64,000 bases of DNA from Branchiostoma floridae. Its lineage: Eukaryota; Chordata; Leptocardii; Amphioxiformes; Branchiostomatidae. The notes below the pieces were generated by a model that worked only from the letters and a program-made list of their open reading frames with translations, did not search any database and had not been told where the DNA came from. Position numbers and translations under genes: made by a program. The stretch is from NCBI RefSeq assembly GCF_000003815.2, contig NC_049983.1, positions 28,067,891 to 28,131,890 on the forward strand. Reading direction: 5' to 3'. This document shows, one piece after another, positions 1-11,930 of the stretch; position 1 is the first letter of the stretch, and each line of letters opens with the position of its first letter.

Positions 1-370
1 CAAGGGGAGGGTCCATGGCATGTATCGTCTGACTTACAGGCGTCCTGCCGGGTCTAATTATATAATTATCCACTACAAGCTGCACGGACTGTACAAGAGT
101 AAATGTCTACTGGGGATTGTCAGAACGTTGCCGCAATTACACGGTAATAATTGGGAACAATTCCAGCAAAACTTATCATGAGGCATGTGTGGACGCTACA
201 GGCACTGTCCACCAAATGATACGTATTTGTCGCCATTATTTGACATATGGTACCATGTCTAGAATATTCTACATTGTATGGCAATGTACTATCCTGTACA
301 ATATAGTTCATAACAACAGCAGCAAGGAGATTTAGGAAGAAGCTACAATGGACCGAAAACGTCACCGGTT
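1..370. repeat. Direct repeat copy 1 (unclassified), cut by window start
   Basis: Positions 1-216 are nearly identical to 2480-2695, and the match continues with more differences to about 370 versus 2862. The window begins exactly at the repeat start (CAAGGGGAGGG). No open frame supports a protein. Confidence 0.85.
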
Positions 371-2479
371 CTCCCAGACACTATCTACATTTAGTCCTTT
401 TTACCAGGTACCCTCCGAAAAACATGCCATTACGGGGTCTGCGAGCGTTTTTCCGCCAGGCTTGGCCAGCTGTTTTGATTCATAGTTTAACTTTATTTGC
501 CCTGTTAATCAGCGATGAACGTTGTTAGTAAACTATACGTGAAGCGTAATTAGCCACTTTCATTCTACATAACGTTGTTATCTAGAACGCATCGTTAAGC
601 GGTACTGAAAAAGTCCCCATATCCCGAAGCTAATCGCCCGGTTCCCCAAACGTCACAATAAAATACCCGGTTGTGTCGCTGAACTGATATTACAATAAGG
701 TAAATACAGGCAGGTTCGTAGCTGTGAACACGGGCTGACTAAAACATATCCTGAAACATGGGCCCTACAATTTTACACCTTTTCCTTTGCAGTGCTTAGT
801 GCTGTCAATCATAAAAGTAGATCACGAACTACAATGTATGGTGAAATTAAATAAAAGGTTGGGCTTCTGGAAATCTGTTAACAAAATGAATGACCACAAG
901 CCTGCTGACAGAAAGTTACGTGCGACCGCATCTGTTCCACCATACACGTAGGACCTGCAAATTTGGGCGGGCATACTTGACCAGTGCTTCGAGTATCAAT
1001 CAGCCGCCGGACACGTTGAGAGGTCCACGTAGTGGTACTTTCTTTTAGAGACAAAGTGGTCTATACCGTCACTATTGCCTTGACATCCCTTTCCAAAAAA
1101 AGGTAGTTCGTTCATGAAATCCAATTAAAAATTTCTAACTGCGTGCCACAGAGATAAACGCTAAAGGTGTAAAAAGATGAACTTCAAATTATTCAAATCA
1201 TCCAACTCCCGCTTGGCTCTTTATCACAGATGATCTCAGGTAGCGTGGGGTAAAAGTGTATCTAGCAATGACAGCGCTTTTGTATGTATGACGATTCAAC
1301 ACGCATTCAAGTGTAACTGATTCAACCTGATGCTTCGGGAGAAGGGGCTAACTTTTCACAGGTTACAGAGAGCCTTTCTAATTACGGGTCCCTATCTACC
1401 CACCAATGACAGAGCCCGAGTATAACAAGTAAGCACCCAGTCGTGCATAAGCAATCCAACCGGTTTTGTCGGGGGTGGGGGGTAGGGGGGGGCGTGTGGT
1501 GGAGTGTAGAGTGAAGCTTGATGGGCATGTTGCCGGGTCGGGCATTCACAATTATTTGTGCCAACAGTGCAAGTCAGAGTGAGTCTCTACAGGAACATTA
1601 AAAAAACGTTGCCTGTTGCCACATTCAAACAACAAGCAGGCAAGACTACTAGAAAACCTAATATCGAGACAAATGTGTGCTAAAGAGTACTTGCCACGCC
1701 AGCACGTCTGACCTTTGCAGCCATCTTCTCACTCACTTCCTTACATTCAAGTAACCACGTGCACGAACACACACCATCGCAAACCAACACGCCAAAAATA
1801 TGGAGTCACCAACATCAAATGTTTGTTCATAAAGTTTAGTTGAATCAAGTGTGAGGATAGTGCCGGTTTACTGACGTGTCAAACTATTGGCCTTGGCACG
1901 CATTCAACAAACTACAAACTACAGAAGCAGTCGGTTCGACCGGTTGCGTTCTCGGCTATTGTCGGCAGGCGGCGACCGCACCACACAGTGTGACTGCGGC
2001 CAACGCGCCAGTTGATCGGGTCCCTGATTATCTATGAGCCGACCGGGCGGCGCTACCGCCTCGGGGGACCAGCGCTAGTCTATTCCGACACACAGGGTAG
2101 AGCAGAGCCGTCCGTACGTAGCGCCATTTCTTAACTAAGGCCGTTATTACATACTACATTCACGCCTTGATCTGATGATCGGTGTATTCTATTCTATTGA
2201 TTAGGGTCCCTTTCCTATTTCGTTCTAAAGACGCGGATTGTACCATGAAGTGTGCACTATACCCAAATACAGGCACTGTACGATTTAAATGAGACCACGT
2301 GGTCACCGTGCGAAAACAGCTCGTCTAGGCGGTGCGGCGAGGAGGACAAGCTTTTCTCAGCCAAGAGAGCTCGTGTCTAATTACAGGTCACTACGTATCG
2401 GCCAATGTCAGAGCCAGAGTACAGCAATGAAGCAGACATGCGCAGTGACCAGTGTGTAGCCATCCGACGTATTTTTTTT
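371..2479. other. Spacer between direct repeats, no gene seen
   Basis: No coding signal. A submodule of about 95 bp at 1376-1470 (CTAATTAC then GGTC, then CAATGACAGAGCC) recurs with divergence at 2372-2470, about 1 kb apart. A G-rich tract lies at 1468-1500. The block could be the interior of a non-autonomous element bounded by the direct repeats. Confidence 0.5.
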
Positions 2480-2862
2480 CAAGGGGAGGGTCCATGGCAT
2501 GTATCGTCTGACTTACAGGCGTCCTGCCGGGTCTAATTATATAATTATCCACTACAAGCTGCACGGACTGTACAAGAGTAAATGTCTACTGGGGATTGTC
2601 AGAACGTTGCCGCAATTACACGGTAATAATTGGGAACAATTCCAGCAAAACTTATCATGAGGCATGTGTGGACGCTATAGGGCACTGTCCACCAAACGAT
2701 ACGTGTTTGACACCATTATTTGATACTTGCCACCATGTCTAGAATAATCTATATTGTATATGACCTTTGCCTTTCTAAAGTACATGTAGCTTTCTATCCT
2801 TTACAATACAGTACATAACAGCAGCAACGGGAATTTAGGAAGAAGCTACAATGAACCGAATT
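2480..2862. repeat. Direct repeat copy 2 (unclassified)
   Basis: Second copy of the 1-370 repeat. It carries an extra stretch of about 38 bp near 2760-2798 relative to copy 1. It is preceded by a T8 run. Confidence 0.85.
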
Positions 2863-3741
2863 TGTCACCCATTCTTGAGATATCCCCACATAAGCTCCAG
2901 ACTGAAAACAATAGTGACAACAATACCTCCATCTTCATAGAGGTAATAAAGCAGAACTATGACACTTCGGCTTGGAAAAAAAAGACCAACAAAAACGAAA
3001 AAAAAAAATTGACAAGACTTGTCGGAGCCGAACCTCTGCTTAGATAGCAGAAGCCGCCTAACTCGTCCATTTTCTAAACAAAAGCTAAGGGCAAATTATG
3101 AAGCCTGCTCACCGTTCGCGAATTTCTGGCGTCTGTTGCTCTCGAATGTGCCTGGGTGTTCTTGTTGGAGTTCCTTCGGTGGTTCCCTCTCGACTTGAAC
3201 TTAGTCTTGTAGAAAACAGCAGCCCTTTTTATCTGTCCTGGGGAGTTGGTCAGGGGGTGCGACAAGACCACTAGCGGAGATGACGTTATAGGCGTGCCAT
3301 CATGGAATGTTGACCCACCTACATATGTTGGCCAACCTACTTACCTAAGATAATGGACCTATTCTATGGCGTTGGATGGATAATTTCTTACCTCGCTACA
3401 CTTCAAGTGTTCCATTGTGTCAATTGTCACACAGTAGACAAAGTAACATCAATACCAATATCAATCATTCCCATCCCTCGTCGTTCCTGTCTTCAAGTTT
3501 GTTTGTTTAATTGTCTTCTCTTTTATAGTTTTTGGTGATGTGCTATTTATGGAAGTATTTTACAGTATCACTTCAGTTATTTGAGTTCACTGAGTATACA
3601 TGTAAGAATAATTGATATAATTCCTTGTATTGTTATATATATGTATGGCTCGTCGGTGACCAAAATCAAATAAAGTTCCAGTTTAGGAATAATGTACCAA
3701 ATGCATTATCATGGTTACCTCCAGCCCCCCCCCCCCCCCCC
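2863..3741. other. No gene seen; A-rich stretch and poly-C run at gap edge
   Basis: There is an A-rich tract at 2976-3010 and a run of 17 C at 3725-3741 that abuts the gap and probably caused it. Short open frames show no recognisable domain. Confidence 0.6.
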
Positions 3742-4730
3742 NNNNNNNNNNNNNNNNNNNNNNNNNNNNNNNNNNNNNNNNNNNNNNNNNNNNNNNNNNN
3801 NNNNNNNNNNNNNNNNNNNNNNNNNNNNNNNNNNNNNNNNNNNNNNNNNNNNNNNNNNNNNNNNNNNNNNNNNNNNNNNNNNNNNNNNNNNNNNNNNNNN
3901 NNNNNNNNNNNNNNNNNNNNNNNNNNNNNNNNNNNNNNNNNNNNNNNNNNNNNNNNNNNNNNNNNNNNNNNNNNNNNNNNNNNNNNNNNNNNNNNNNNNN
4001 NNNNNNNNNNNNNNNNNNNNNNNNNNNNNNNNNNNNNNNNNNNNNNNNNNNNNNNNNNNNNNNNNNNNNNNNNNNNNNNNNNNNNNNNNNNNNNNNNNNN
4101 NNNNNNNNNNNNNNNNNNNNNNNNNNNNNNNNNNNNNNNNNNNNNNNNNNNNNNNNNNNNNNNNNNNNNNNNNNNNNNNNNNNNNNNNNNNNNNNNNNNN
4201 NNNNNNNNNNNNNNNNNNNNNNNNNNNNNNNNNNNNNNNNNNNNNNNNNNNNNNNNNNNNNNNNNNNNNNNNNNNNNNNNNNNNNNNNNNNNNNNNNNNN
4301 NNNNNNNNNNNNNNNNNNNNNNNNNNNNNNNNNNNNNNNNNNNNNNNNNNNNNNNNNNNNNNNNNNNNNNNNNNNNNNNNNNNNNNNNNNNNNNNNNNNN
4401 NNNNNNNNNNNNNNNNNNNNNNNNNNNNNNNNNNNNNNNNNNNNNNNNNNNNNNNNNNNNNNNNNNNNNNNNNNNNNNNNNNNNNNNNNNNNNNNNNNNN
4501 NNNNNNNNNNNNNNNNNNNNNNNNNNNNNNNNNNNNNNNNNNNNNNNNNNNNNNNNNNNNNNNNNNNNNNNNNNNNNNNNNNNNNNNNNNNNNNNNNNNN
4601 NNNNNNNNNNNNNNNNNNNNNNNNNNNNNNNNNNNNNNNNNNNNNNNNNNNNNNNNNNNNNNNNNNNNNNNNNNNNNNNNNNNNNNNNNNNNNNNNNNNN
4701 NNNNNNNNNNNNNNNNNNNNNNNNNNNNNN
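3742..4730. other. Assembly gap (989 N)
   Basis: Run of N. Confidence 1.
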
Positions 4731-5254
4731 TGCCAAAAAAAGCCATTATTATTGTGCAATCATATATAAAGACTTTGGCGCCATTTGAGAAAAACAAAGC
4801 CTTTATCTCGTGCATTTTAACCTGAGACCGTTATGCATGATCGGATCAGAATACAACGATTGCTCCCTTGACTAGCTGTACAGTTTGATCAGGACAGTTG
4901 TCTGTGCGAACCTTCTCGGTCCGGTAATGACCTATCGAAGTGCACATAACTACGGCACGTTTCAGGATGATGTTGAGTGATCAGGAATTCTGTATCTTCA
5001 ATAAAATGACGAACATCATATCTAAAGATGCTGAAGTAACGCACTGAGGCAATAACTCTTACTTTTACAGATGTCGTTTGTAACATTGAAGAATGAGGGG
5101 AATGATCGATAGTGATATTGATGTGCAGTTATAGCAAAAGTATATGCTTTATGTGCAAATTCTCCTAACCGTCAGACTATAGTATCACTACACTTTTTAC
5201 TTTCACTTTCACTATAGCTCTTCGTCAAGTCTTGGAATTTGTAAGGGTCGGGAC
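4731..5254. repeat. Interspersed repeat fragment, otherwise nothing seen
   Basis: About 4880-4990 matches 49815-49925 in inverted orientation (shared GATCACTCAACATCAT and GACAACTGTCTTGAT type blocks). About 5105-5160 resembles 52070-52130. No gene is supported. Confidence 0.5.
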
Positions 5255-5470
5255 TGCTCATATATTATCTGGGAAGATATTGGAAGATACCATATTTGTT
5301 TCATTGTGAGACTTCTCATATAGTTTATGGGAAGATATTTGAAGATATTAGAAGATTAGAAGATATCTGTTTCGTTGTGAGGATGTGAACTTCTGATATA
5401 GTATTTTGGAAGTTATTGCCAGATATTATATTTATTTAATTGTGAGGATTTGGATTCAGAATAAATAGGA
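5255..5470. repeat. AT-rich tandem repeat (GGGAAGATATTGGAAGATA type)
   Basis: Three to four irregular copies of a roughly 70-bp unit with a GGGAAGATATTxGAAGAT core followed by TTTCATTGTGAG. A related two-copy block lies at 52150-52270, both times next to LINE-like sequence. Confidence 0.65.
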
Positions 5471-5483
5471 AGACATTGGTTCC

Positions 5484-5951
5484 TCAGAGAACGGGCACTC
5501 CATTCAGTAACGGTATTCGTCCTAAATTAAGCCTGTTTCGTATTATTGGCTGTCTGTTGACCTTAATTTGTTTACCTCTTAAAATGTTAATTGGATAATA
5601 CCGCTCTAAGACAATAAAAATATTTGGATAATTTTCTGTTGCAAATCTATCTTTGATAGTGCAAGATGTTTCCAGGCTTTGTATATGCGACCCCATTGTA
5701 CCATGTTTGCATTGCGTGCCGTTTTCTGCTTTTCTTGAAGACTTCAATAAGAAGTCTTTATACCTGCCAAGCCACGAAGGTCCTCTCGGCTTCTCTACTG
5801 CCAACTTCTTGATGGTACCATGGTTTCTAAAGCCTCGAAGAAAATGACAGCTGTCTTGCCTGACTTGCCCAAGCTTTCCTGTCAATTTGGTCCTGTTTAT
5901 ACAGTAATTTGTAATATTTCTTGTGTGTCTGTTTCTATGCATTTCCATCAC
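5484..5951 (-). mobile_element. Non-LTR retrotransposon fragment (C-terminal region of RT protein)
   Basis: A 155-codon open frame contains SLETSCTIKDRFATENY, closely resembling RLETYCIIKDRFVTEKY in the LINE at 39102-39764. The shared region lies between the RT and the C-terminal zinc motif. No catalytic residues are present. Diverged relatives of the same piece lie at about 11520-11900 and 52290-52450. Confidence 0.6.
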
Positions 5952-5959
5952 TTTTAACC

Positions 5960-6584
5960 AACATTTGATTGTTCTAATTTGCCTAATAATGTTTCGTCAT
6001 CATCTCATATTGTCGAGCTAGTTTCCCGGATATTTAGGGTGTGTCTGTCCAGCTCTCCTCTAACTGCTATAGTTGCTACCTACTGTCTGAGATGATATTT
6101 ACAAAATCCAGATGCACTATCAAATGGCCGCACGTACTATATATATATGTGCAAACTTTTCATTTGAAATCTATACATTATAACAGAAAGTAAAGTTGGT
6201 TTTTATACCACAGGAAGTGTTTTTTTTTGTAACTGACGAGCTTGTGTTCTTGGGTTTGCCTAAACACCACGGGCGATCCAACATGGCGGCCAAGAATTGC
6301 TTCGATCTTAAAACCAGCGGACTAGCTGGAAATAACTGTTGAATACGTAGGAGCTGCTGCGTTTTTTAAATTCATAAATGTATAAACAATATCTTCAGAG
6401 CGTCACACAAGGTCATTGCCCCATATACACAGTAATTTAGAGTCGTTTGTGGTCGTTTGTGGTGACCGTTTCTTATCTGCTCATTATGCCTCATGTGTCC
6501 CTTACTAACGCATTGCTCTTTCCGTATCAGCGTGATTGCTGAAGCAAGAAGCAAAATGTCCTCCTGTGTGAATCTTACGTTTTA
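5960..6584. other. No gene seen; LINE 3' flank remnant
   Basis: About 5990-6120 resembles 11820-11930 (TTGTCGAGCTA then CTAACTGCTA), probably the 3' untranslated part of the same LINE family. The rest shows no feature. Confidence 0.35.
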
Positions 6585-7215
6585 CAGATTATATCTTTCC
6601 GTTACCTTTCCGATATATTCTGTTAGCTTTGTGCTTACGTGTAGAAAGGATGTCAGAAAGGCAGCGTTAAAGGGAAACAACTTCACAATGTGGCCGGGAG
6701 TGCTATGCTCATGTCCCCGAGAATTTTTGGTCACCTTTACGGTGTGTTTCCGGCTAACCTTGATGTCAAATTGTTTCCAGGGCCTATACAACCCTGCTCT
6801 TCGGCTGTTCGTGCAACTTACCCCGTAGGAAAGTTTGTCACAGCCCCGTGAGCTTAGACCCCACCCCGGGGCCTAGCCAGGATGTTTTAAGAAACGAAAA
6901 TTTAAGGGAGTTTGCCGCGCAAACACACACAGGAACACACACAAACATAACCTTCTTGGTAAAGGTAAGTAAAGAATCATCACAGACGCATCAAGAATAC
7001 AACAGGTTTTACTGTACTCAGGTGATATCTATTATACGCCTTGTTTACCGAGGTTTGGCCGCTTCCATTTTTCTCTGTGACATCTACAGACGGGTGTGGG
7101 CTTGATGATGGATGTGTCGTTTTAAAATTAGAACCTCTCCCTACGCGTCATAGGGGGTACTTGGGTACATGGCACGTTTCGGGAGGGAGATTTCTGGTTT
7201 CAAATACCGATACTT
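6585..7215. repeat. Tandem 1.2-kb repeat, copy 1
   Basis: This block matches 7735-8540 in two blocks, including the stretch with CCCCACCCCGGGGCC and the stretch with CATGGCACGTTTCGGGAGGG. Its centre ends a CA-rich segment with TTCTTGGTAAAGGTAA, similar to the end of the TIR element at 50649-51952. Confidence 0.85.
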
Positions 7216-7282
7216 GTACATTGACCTTTACAGTGTAGAAAAATCTGCTTGGAGACGAACCTTAAACACGTCCCTGCGATTC

Positions 7283-7690
7283 GTTTGTTTGTTTGTTTGT
7301 TTGTTTAGCCCCGTGAGAACACCGTCCCTACAGTTACTGTAGTGCCCCCATAAACATTACGTTGTTATTATGTCCGTGTGGTTTGTTTGTTTGTTTGTTT
7401 GTTTATTTGTTTGCCCCGTAAGAACACCGTCCGTACAGTAGTGCCACCATAAACGTCACGTTGTTATTATGTCCATGTGGTTTGTTTGTTTGTTTGTTTG
7501 TTTGTTTGTTTGTTTGTTTGTTTGGCCCCATGAGAACACCGTCCGAACAGTAGTGCCACAATGAAGGTCATGTTGTTATTATGTCCGGGTGGTTTGTTTG
7601 TTTGTTTGTTTGCTTGTTTGTTTGGCCCCGTGAGCCAACGTCCGAACAGTTACTGTAGTGCCTCAATAAACACTACATTGTGAGGTAAGG
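7283..7690. repeat. Minisatellite, about 100-bp unit with (GTTT)n
   Basis: Four units, each a (GTTT)n tract followed by CCCCGTGAGAACACCGTCC, CAGTAGTGCC and GTTGTTATTATGTCC. It lies between the two copies of the 1.2-kb tandem repeat. Confidence 0.9.
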
Positions 7691-7734
7691 TGGTGTGTAA
7701 TGTACCACCGCTCCAATTTCCTGTTAGCTTTCTG

Positions 7735-8540
7735 ATATATTTCTGTTACCTTTGTGCTTACGTAGTCTCTAGGTCGCAAGCTGTTCCCTAGCCGGCTCAT
7801 ACTCCTCTGGCCGGCTTACTTCTCTATTTGTTCCATTTCTATGGTTTTCCCAGCGACCTATAGGAGTCTGGTAGAGACTAGTGCTTACGTACGTGTGTAG
7901 AAAAAGATGTAAGAAAGGCAGCGTTGAAGGGAAACAACGGCACAATGTGGCCGGGGCTTCTACGCTCATGTCCCCGAGAATTTTTGGTCACCTTTACGGT
8001 GTATTTCCGGCTAACCTTGATATCAAATTGTTTCCAGGGCCTACACAGCCCTGCTCTTCAGCTGTTCGTGCAACTTACCCCGTAGGAAAGTTTGTCACAG
8101 CCCCGTGAGCTTAGACCCCACCCCGGGGCCTAGCCAGGATGTTTTAAGAAACGAAAATTTAAGGGAGTTTGCCGCGCCTCTCCCTACGCGTCATAGGGGG
8201 TACCTGGGTACATGGCACGTTTCGGGAGGGAGATTGCGCAACACACACACACATACAAACGCACGCATAACACACATACATACAAACACACACACACACA
8301 CGCAAACTTAGCCTTCTTGGTGAAGGTAAGTAAAGAATCACCATAGACGCATCACAAATACAGCACGTTTTACTGTACTCAGGTGATGTGTATAATTCGC
8401 CTTATTTACTGAGGTTTGGCCGCTCCCATTTAAAATTAGAACCTCTCCCAACGCGTCATAGGGGGTACTTGGGTACATGGCACGTTTCGGGAGGGAGATT
8501 TCTGGAGGGAGATTTCTGGTTTCAAATACCGATACAAATA
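7735..8540. repeat. Tandem 1.2-kb repeat, copy 2
   Basis: Second copy of 6585-7215, with a CA/CATA microsatellite at 8235-8310 and a duplicated GGAGGGAGATTTCTGG. A third, shorter relative lies at 45010-45235. Confidence 0.85.
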
Positions 8541-8779
8541 CCAACACTATAGTTGACGCATCGAATTTTCGTTGTGAAAACCTCACAAACCACAAATTGT
8601 TGCTTAACAACTTTCTATCTTTGCTATCTTAACAGCAAAAACGGAGATCTTCTGAATATTTCATCCGAGATGACCACCTCATATGTACAAAGAGCCGCGA
8701 AATCTACATCTTTTGAGCGATTTGTGTTGCAATGAAGCTATTCGAGAGTGACTCAAATTCATGTGATCTGTTTTAGCCA

Positions 8780-9065
8780 GCAAGGAAGGCAACGTTGGGC
8801 TTTGTGATAAGCCTAGTGTTTGTTTTGAGATAATCCGAACATAGGCGACACTTTCAAAGACTGTCCATCACACAATACAGAAACTAATCTAAGCATGGAA
8901 GGGTCAGCTTGATTAAGCCGGCTTGGGTGTTCCAACAAAAGTTCATCCCTGGCTCAACAAAACTTGAAGGTACTCCCTGAGAAAAAACTATCTGCTCTGA
9001 AATCAGCTCCTGCCCTATCTAAGAGAGATAGTCTGTGACATTTGTGAAAATTGATTGAAGTTTAT
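8780..9065. repeat. Interspersed repeat family B, copy 1
   Basis: Contains ATCCGAACATAGGCGACAC, GTGTTCCAACAAAAGTT and AAATCAGCTCC blocks that recur at 10480-10715, 55505-55650 and 56745-56830. Function unknown. Confidence 0.7.
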
Positions 9066-9239
9066 TTTTCGTCTGGAACTTGGCACATTTATCACCTGCC
9101 TTCGGCGTTGGCGCGTTTGAAGAATGAACTCGCCGGATGGGTGTAACCGAGATGGATAATTGCTCATGTCAAGCTTTAGGTGTTCCCCTTAGCAAAATGT
9201 CACGCAGTACACACTTTTTGACCCTTGTTTAATCCTTCA

Positions 9240-10480
9240 GAGATCTTTGTCGCCAGACACGACGATTCTACTATAGTTGGTCACACCGAGAATTTACTTG
9301 TTTTATGCGTTTTTAATTGGGCAACACGAGGCCAAGTCAACTCAATTGCATGGATTTCATCCAATTTTAGTTAAATCTCAAGGACTGACAGCGCTGCCAA
9401 TTGTATCCATGCTTTATCAAGGATCGTCTTTTCTCAAACTACGGATATTCCAGAGCTTCGACGTCGGACTTACGACGGATCATAAGCAGCCTGTGACAGA
9501 ACCAGCCGCCCGTATGGGTCTAAGACAGCCTTTCCGTAACAAAATAGGTGAATTTGGTACGACACCTGCACGGCGTGCTTGCGAACGTAAGACAGTTTTA
9601 CGACAAATGTCATCAGGCTGTGAGTTTCATCGGACCATCCAACTTCTATCGGGCTCCTTGCATTCCGTGCCGTGAAAATCGGTGCAGCGAGGGCAAGGAG
9701 CCCCGGCCGGCGGAAATCGGGTGGCACCAAGGTTAATCCTACACTACCTTATAAGATGAGACTTGGTTAGATTTTACCGCCTTTTTTAAAGGAGCCAGGC
9801 GTTGCATTTTAATACCACGCATTGAAGAATATAAAAATACACTCCTTTATTGAGTCCGGGGTAATGAAGGTTAAAACTGGGTAGCAAAAGTTTGCCTCCT
9901 TCATCTTAACGTTGGTTTGTGTTGAAACATCGATCTCAGGGCAAATCTAACGTAATTCTTAGGGTCATATTTCTAAGCCACAAAGAATGACAGTGACGGC
10001 AACCAAGGACCCCAGGTAAATGCAGGCCCGAGCGTTCTATACGAATGCTCGGTGAGCTGAAAACCAGGTGTGCTGAACAAGAAGGGAGTTAAGATGGTGC
10101 TCGTGTGTGATTATGTCGGTATTGTTGTGAGAAGGTTCGTTTTTAAAATCATAACGAGAATCAACCAAGCATGTGAGATCTTTTTTAACGTGGATTTCTT
10201 TAGTTGAAAACATTCAAGGTCATGTTATTACAAGTCTCACAAACCAACAGCACTAAAGAGACGCGATGCTTCTTTAAACAAATGTGATTTTGAAGAAACT
10301 GACTCGATATGACTTGATATATGATTATAGAACCGATACAAATTGTTAAGTACAGTATATTATTATAATAGTATGGTACAGCACAGTATAGTATAGTATA
10401 GTATATTTTTGTATGGGTAATATCCAACACAATAGTTGAAAAAATTTTCACAACATCTCACAAACCATGAGATATATTTT
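9240..10480. repeat. Interspersed repeat family R1, longest copy
   Basis: The first part (9240-9745) matches 48015-48460. It carries open frames of 120-130 codons in both copies (GQHEAKSTQLHGFHP versus GQHEAMSAQLHGFHP), so it may be a degenerate transposon coding segment. Later parts match 44230-44760, 49286-49460, 50150-50470 and 53930-55270, including the CACTCCTTTATTGAGTCCGG and CAACCAAGCATGTGA blocks. Confidence 0.75.
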
Positions 10481-10715
10481 TAGTTTCCGGGCCGGGCCCG
10501 GGTTGGGAATTGGGACCTAGGCCTAAGCATGGAATGGTCAGCATGATTAACCCGGCCTGCGTGTTCCAACAAAAGTTTAATCCTTGCCTCAACAAAAACG
10601 TTACTCTCTGAGGAAAACAATATTTTCTAAAATCAGCTCCCAGTCCCCGCCTACTAACCAAGAGGGAAATTTTCTGACTTTCGTACATTTATGATTGAAG
10701 TTTATGTTTTCGTTT
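10480..10715. repeat. Interspersed repeat family B, copy 2
   Basis: Matches 8880-9065 (shared GTGTTCCAACAAAAGTTxATCC and AAATCAGCTCC). Confidence 0.7.
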
Positions 10716-10724
10716 AGCCACCGA

Positions 10725-10870
10725 TGGACCACAGCGACACACAGAAACGCACAGACGCAGACACGGACACACAAACACACACACAAACACATATGCACAC
10801 ACACATGCACACACGCACACACACACACACATAATCACACACACAGATACACACAGACACGCGCGCGCGC
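10725..10870. repeat. (CA)n-rich microsatellite
   Basis: Imperfect CA repeat. Open frames here on both strands (poly CVCVCV / THTHTH) are simple-sequence artefacts. Confidence 0.95.
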
Positions 10871-11499
10871 ACGTATATAATGGACACATATATAGCAAAA
10901 CTTCAGATGCGTTTAGTTCTCTGCGACTAACAAACACGAATTCAGAGAAGACTTATTCACCTCAACCATTTAAACCGAAAGCCGAACTAAAATCTGGACA
11001 AATGTAGTTTTCAACTTAAAACCCACCCTATCACCTAACCAAGCCTTCTAGCCATTCCCCGGGGTTCCAGACGGGGAGTCCTCGGCAGGGTGAGCTTCTA
11101 TCCCCGCCGGCCAGCTAAGCTCATCCCGGTGATTTCGCCTGACTGATTCCAACTAAGAGGGCCTTCGGGGTGGAGGCGGGGCTGGGGCAGAATTTCCTCG
11201 GGGTATGTTACAGTTCGTGCCGAAGAGCTGGCTCTTGTGGGCCCTGAAGTTAATCCGGAGATTAGGTTGGCCGGATAAACTCCTTGGCCAGTTTTATGAT
11301 ACTTCATTATGCCACCGTAGGAAATGGTGGGAGATTTGGGGTTAGTAACTTGTTCAAGGCTAGTAAAGTTTCCTTGGGCTAATAAGTATCTACAATATAT
11401 GCTGAATATTCCAAAATCACCATTTATATTCATTTTCTGACTTTGGACATCCTAAAAAAGAGAAAAATGGTCTTTTGTTACCTCAAAGCATGTCGTCCG

Positions 11500-11930
11500 T
11501 ATGAAAGTTTCTGTTGAAAATTATTCTTTGATAGTGCAATATTATCTATTTAGTTGCAACCTTATTTTCCTATGATTGAATTGCCTGCTTTTTCTTCCTT
11601 TTTAAAGACTTTCATAAATCTCACTTTTACCAACTACTTGATCGTACCATGCTCCTGACGCCCTTAAGAAAAATAAAAGCTGTTTAACCCAAACTTTCCA
11701 AGGATTTCATGTCAACCTTATCAGGTTTATACAATAACGTTTAACATTTTCCTTTGTATCTATTTCAACAACTTTAGACACTTTCAACGAAAGTCTAATG
11801 ATTCTCATTTGTTTACAAAATGTTTTCTCGTGTTGTCGAGCTATTTTAGTGTGCGTCTATTCAACTCTTCTATAACTGCTACATTGCTATGGCCCGTCTG
11901 ACTCCAAGGTAGTATTGCAAATTTGTTACG
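11500..11930 (-). mobile_element. Degenerate LINE remnant
   Basis: Aligns with 5640-6110 by shared blocks (TCTTTGATAGTGCAA, GATxGTACCATG, TTGTCGAGCTA). No open frame remains. It lies in the part of copy A that is absent from copy B of the segmental duplication. Confidence 0.5.

Noticed and set aside
3625-4825. Several 350-390-codon open frames
   Set aside because: They run through the N gap; the frame is open only because N codons cannot be stops.
10601-10937. Cysteine/valine-rich frames (CVCVCV) and histidine/threonine-rich frames (THTHTH)
   Set aside because: CA/GT microsatellite; the same artefact occurs at 8159-8344, 44531-44938, 46567-46764 and 52777-53062.
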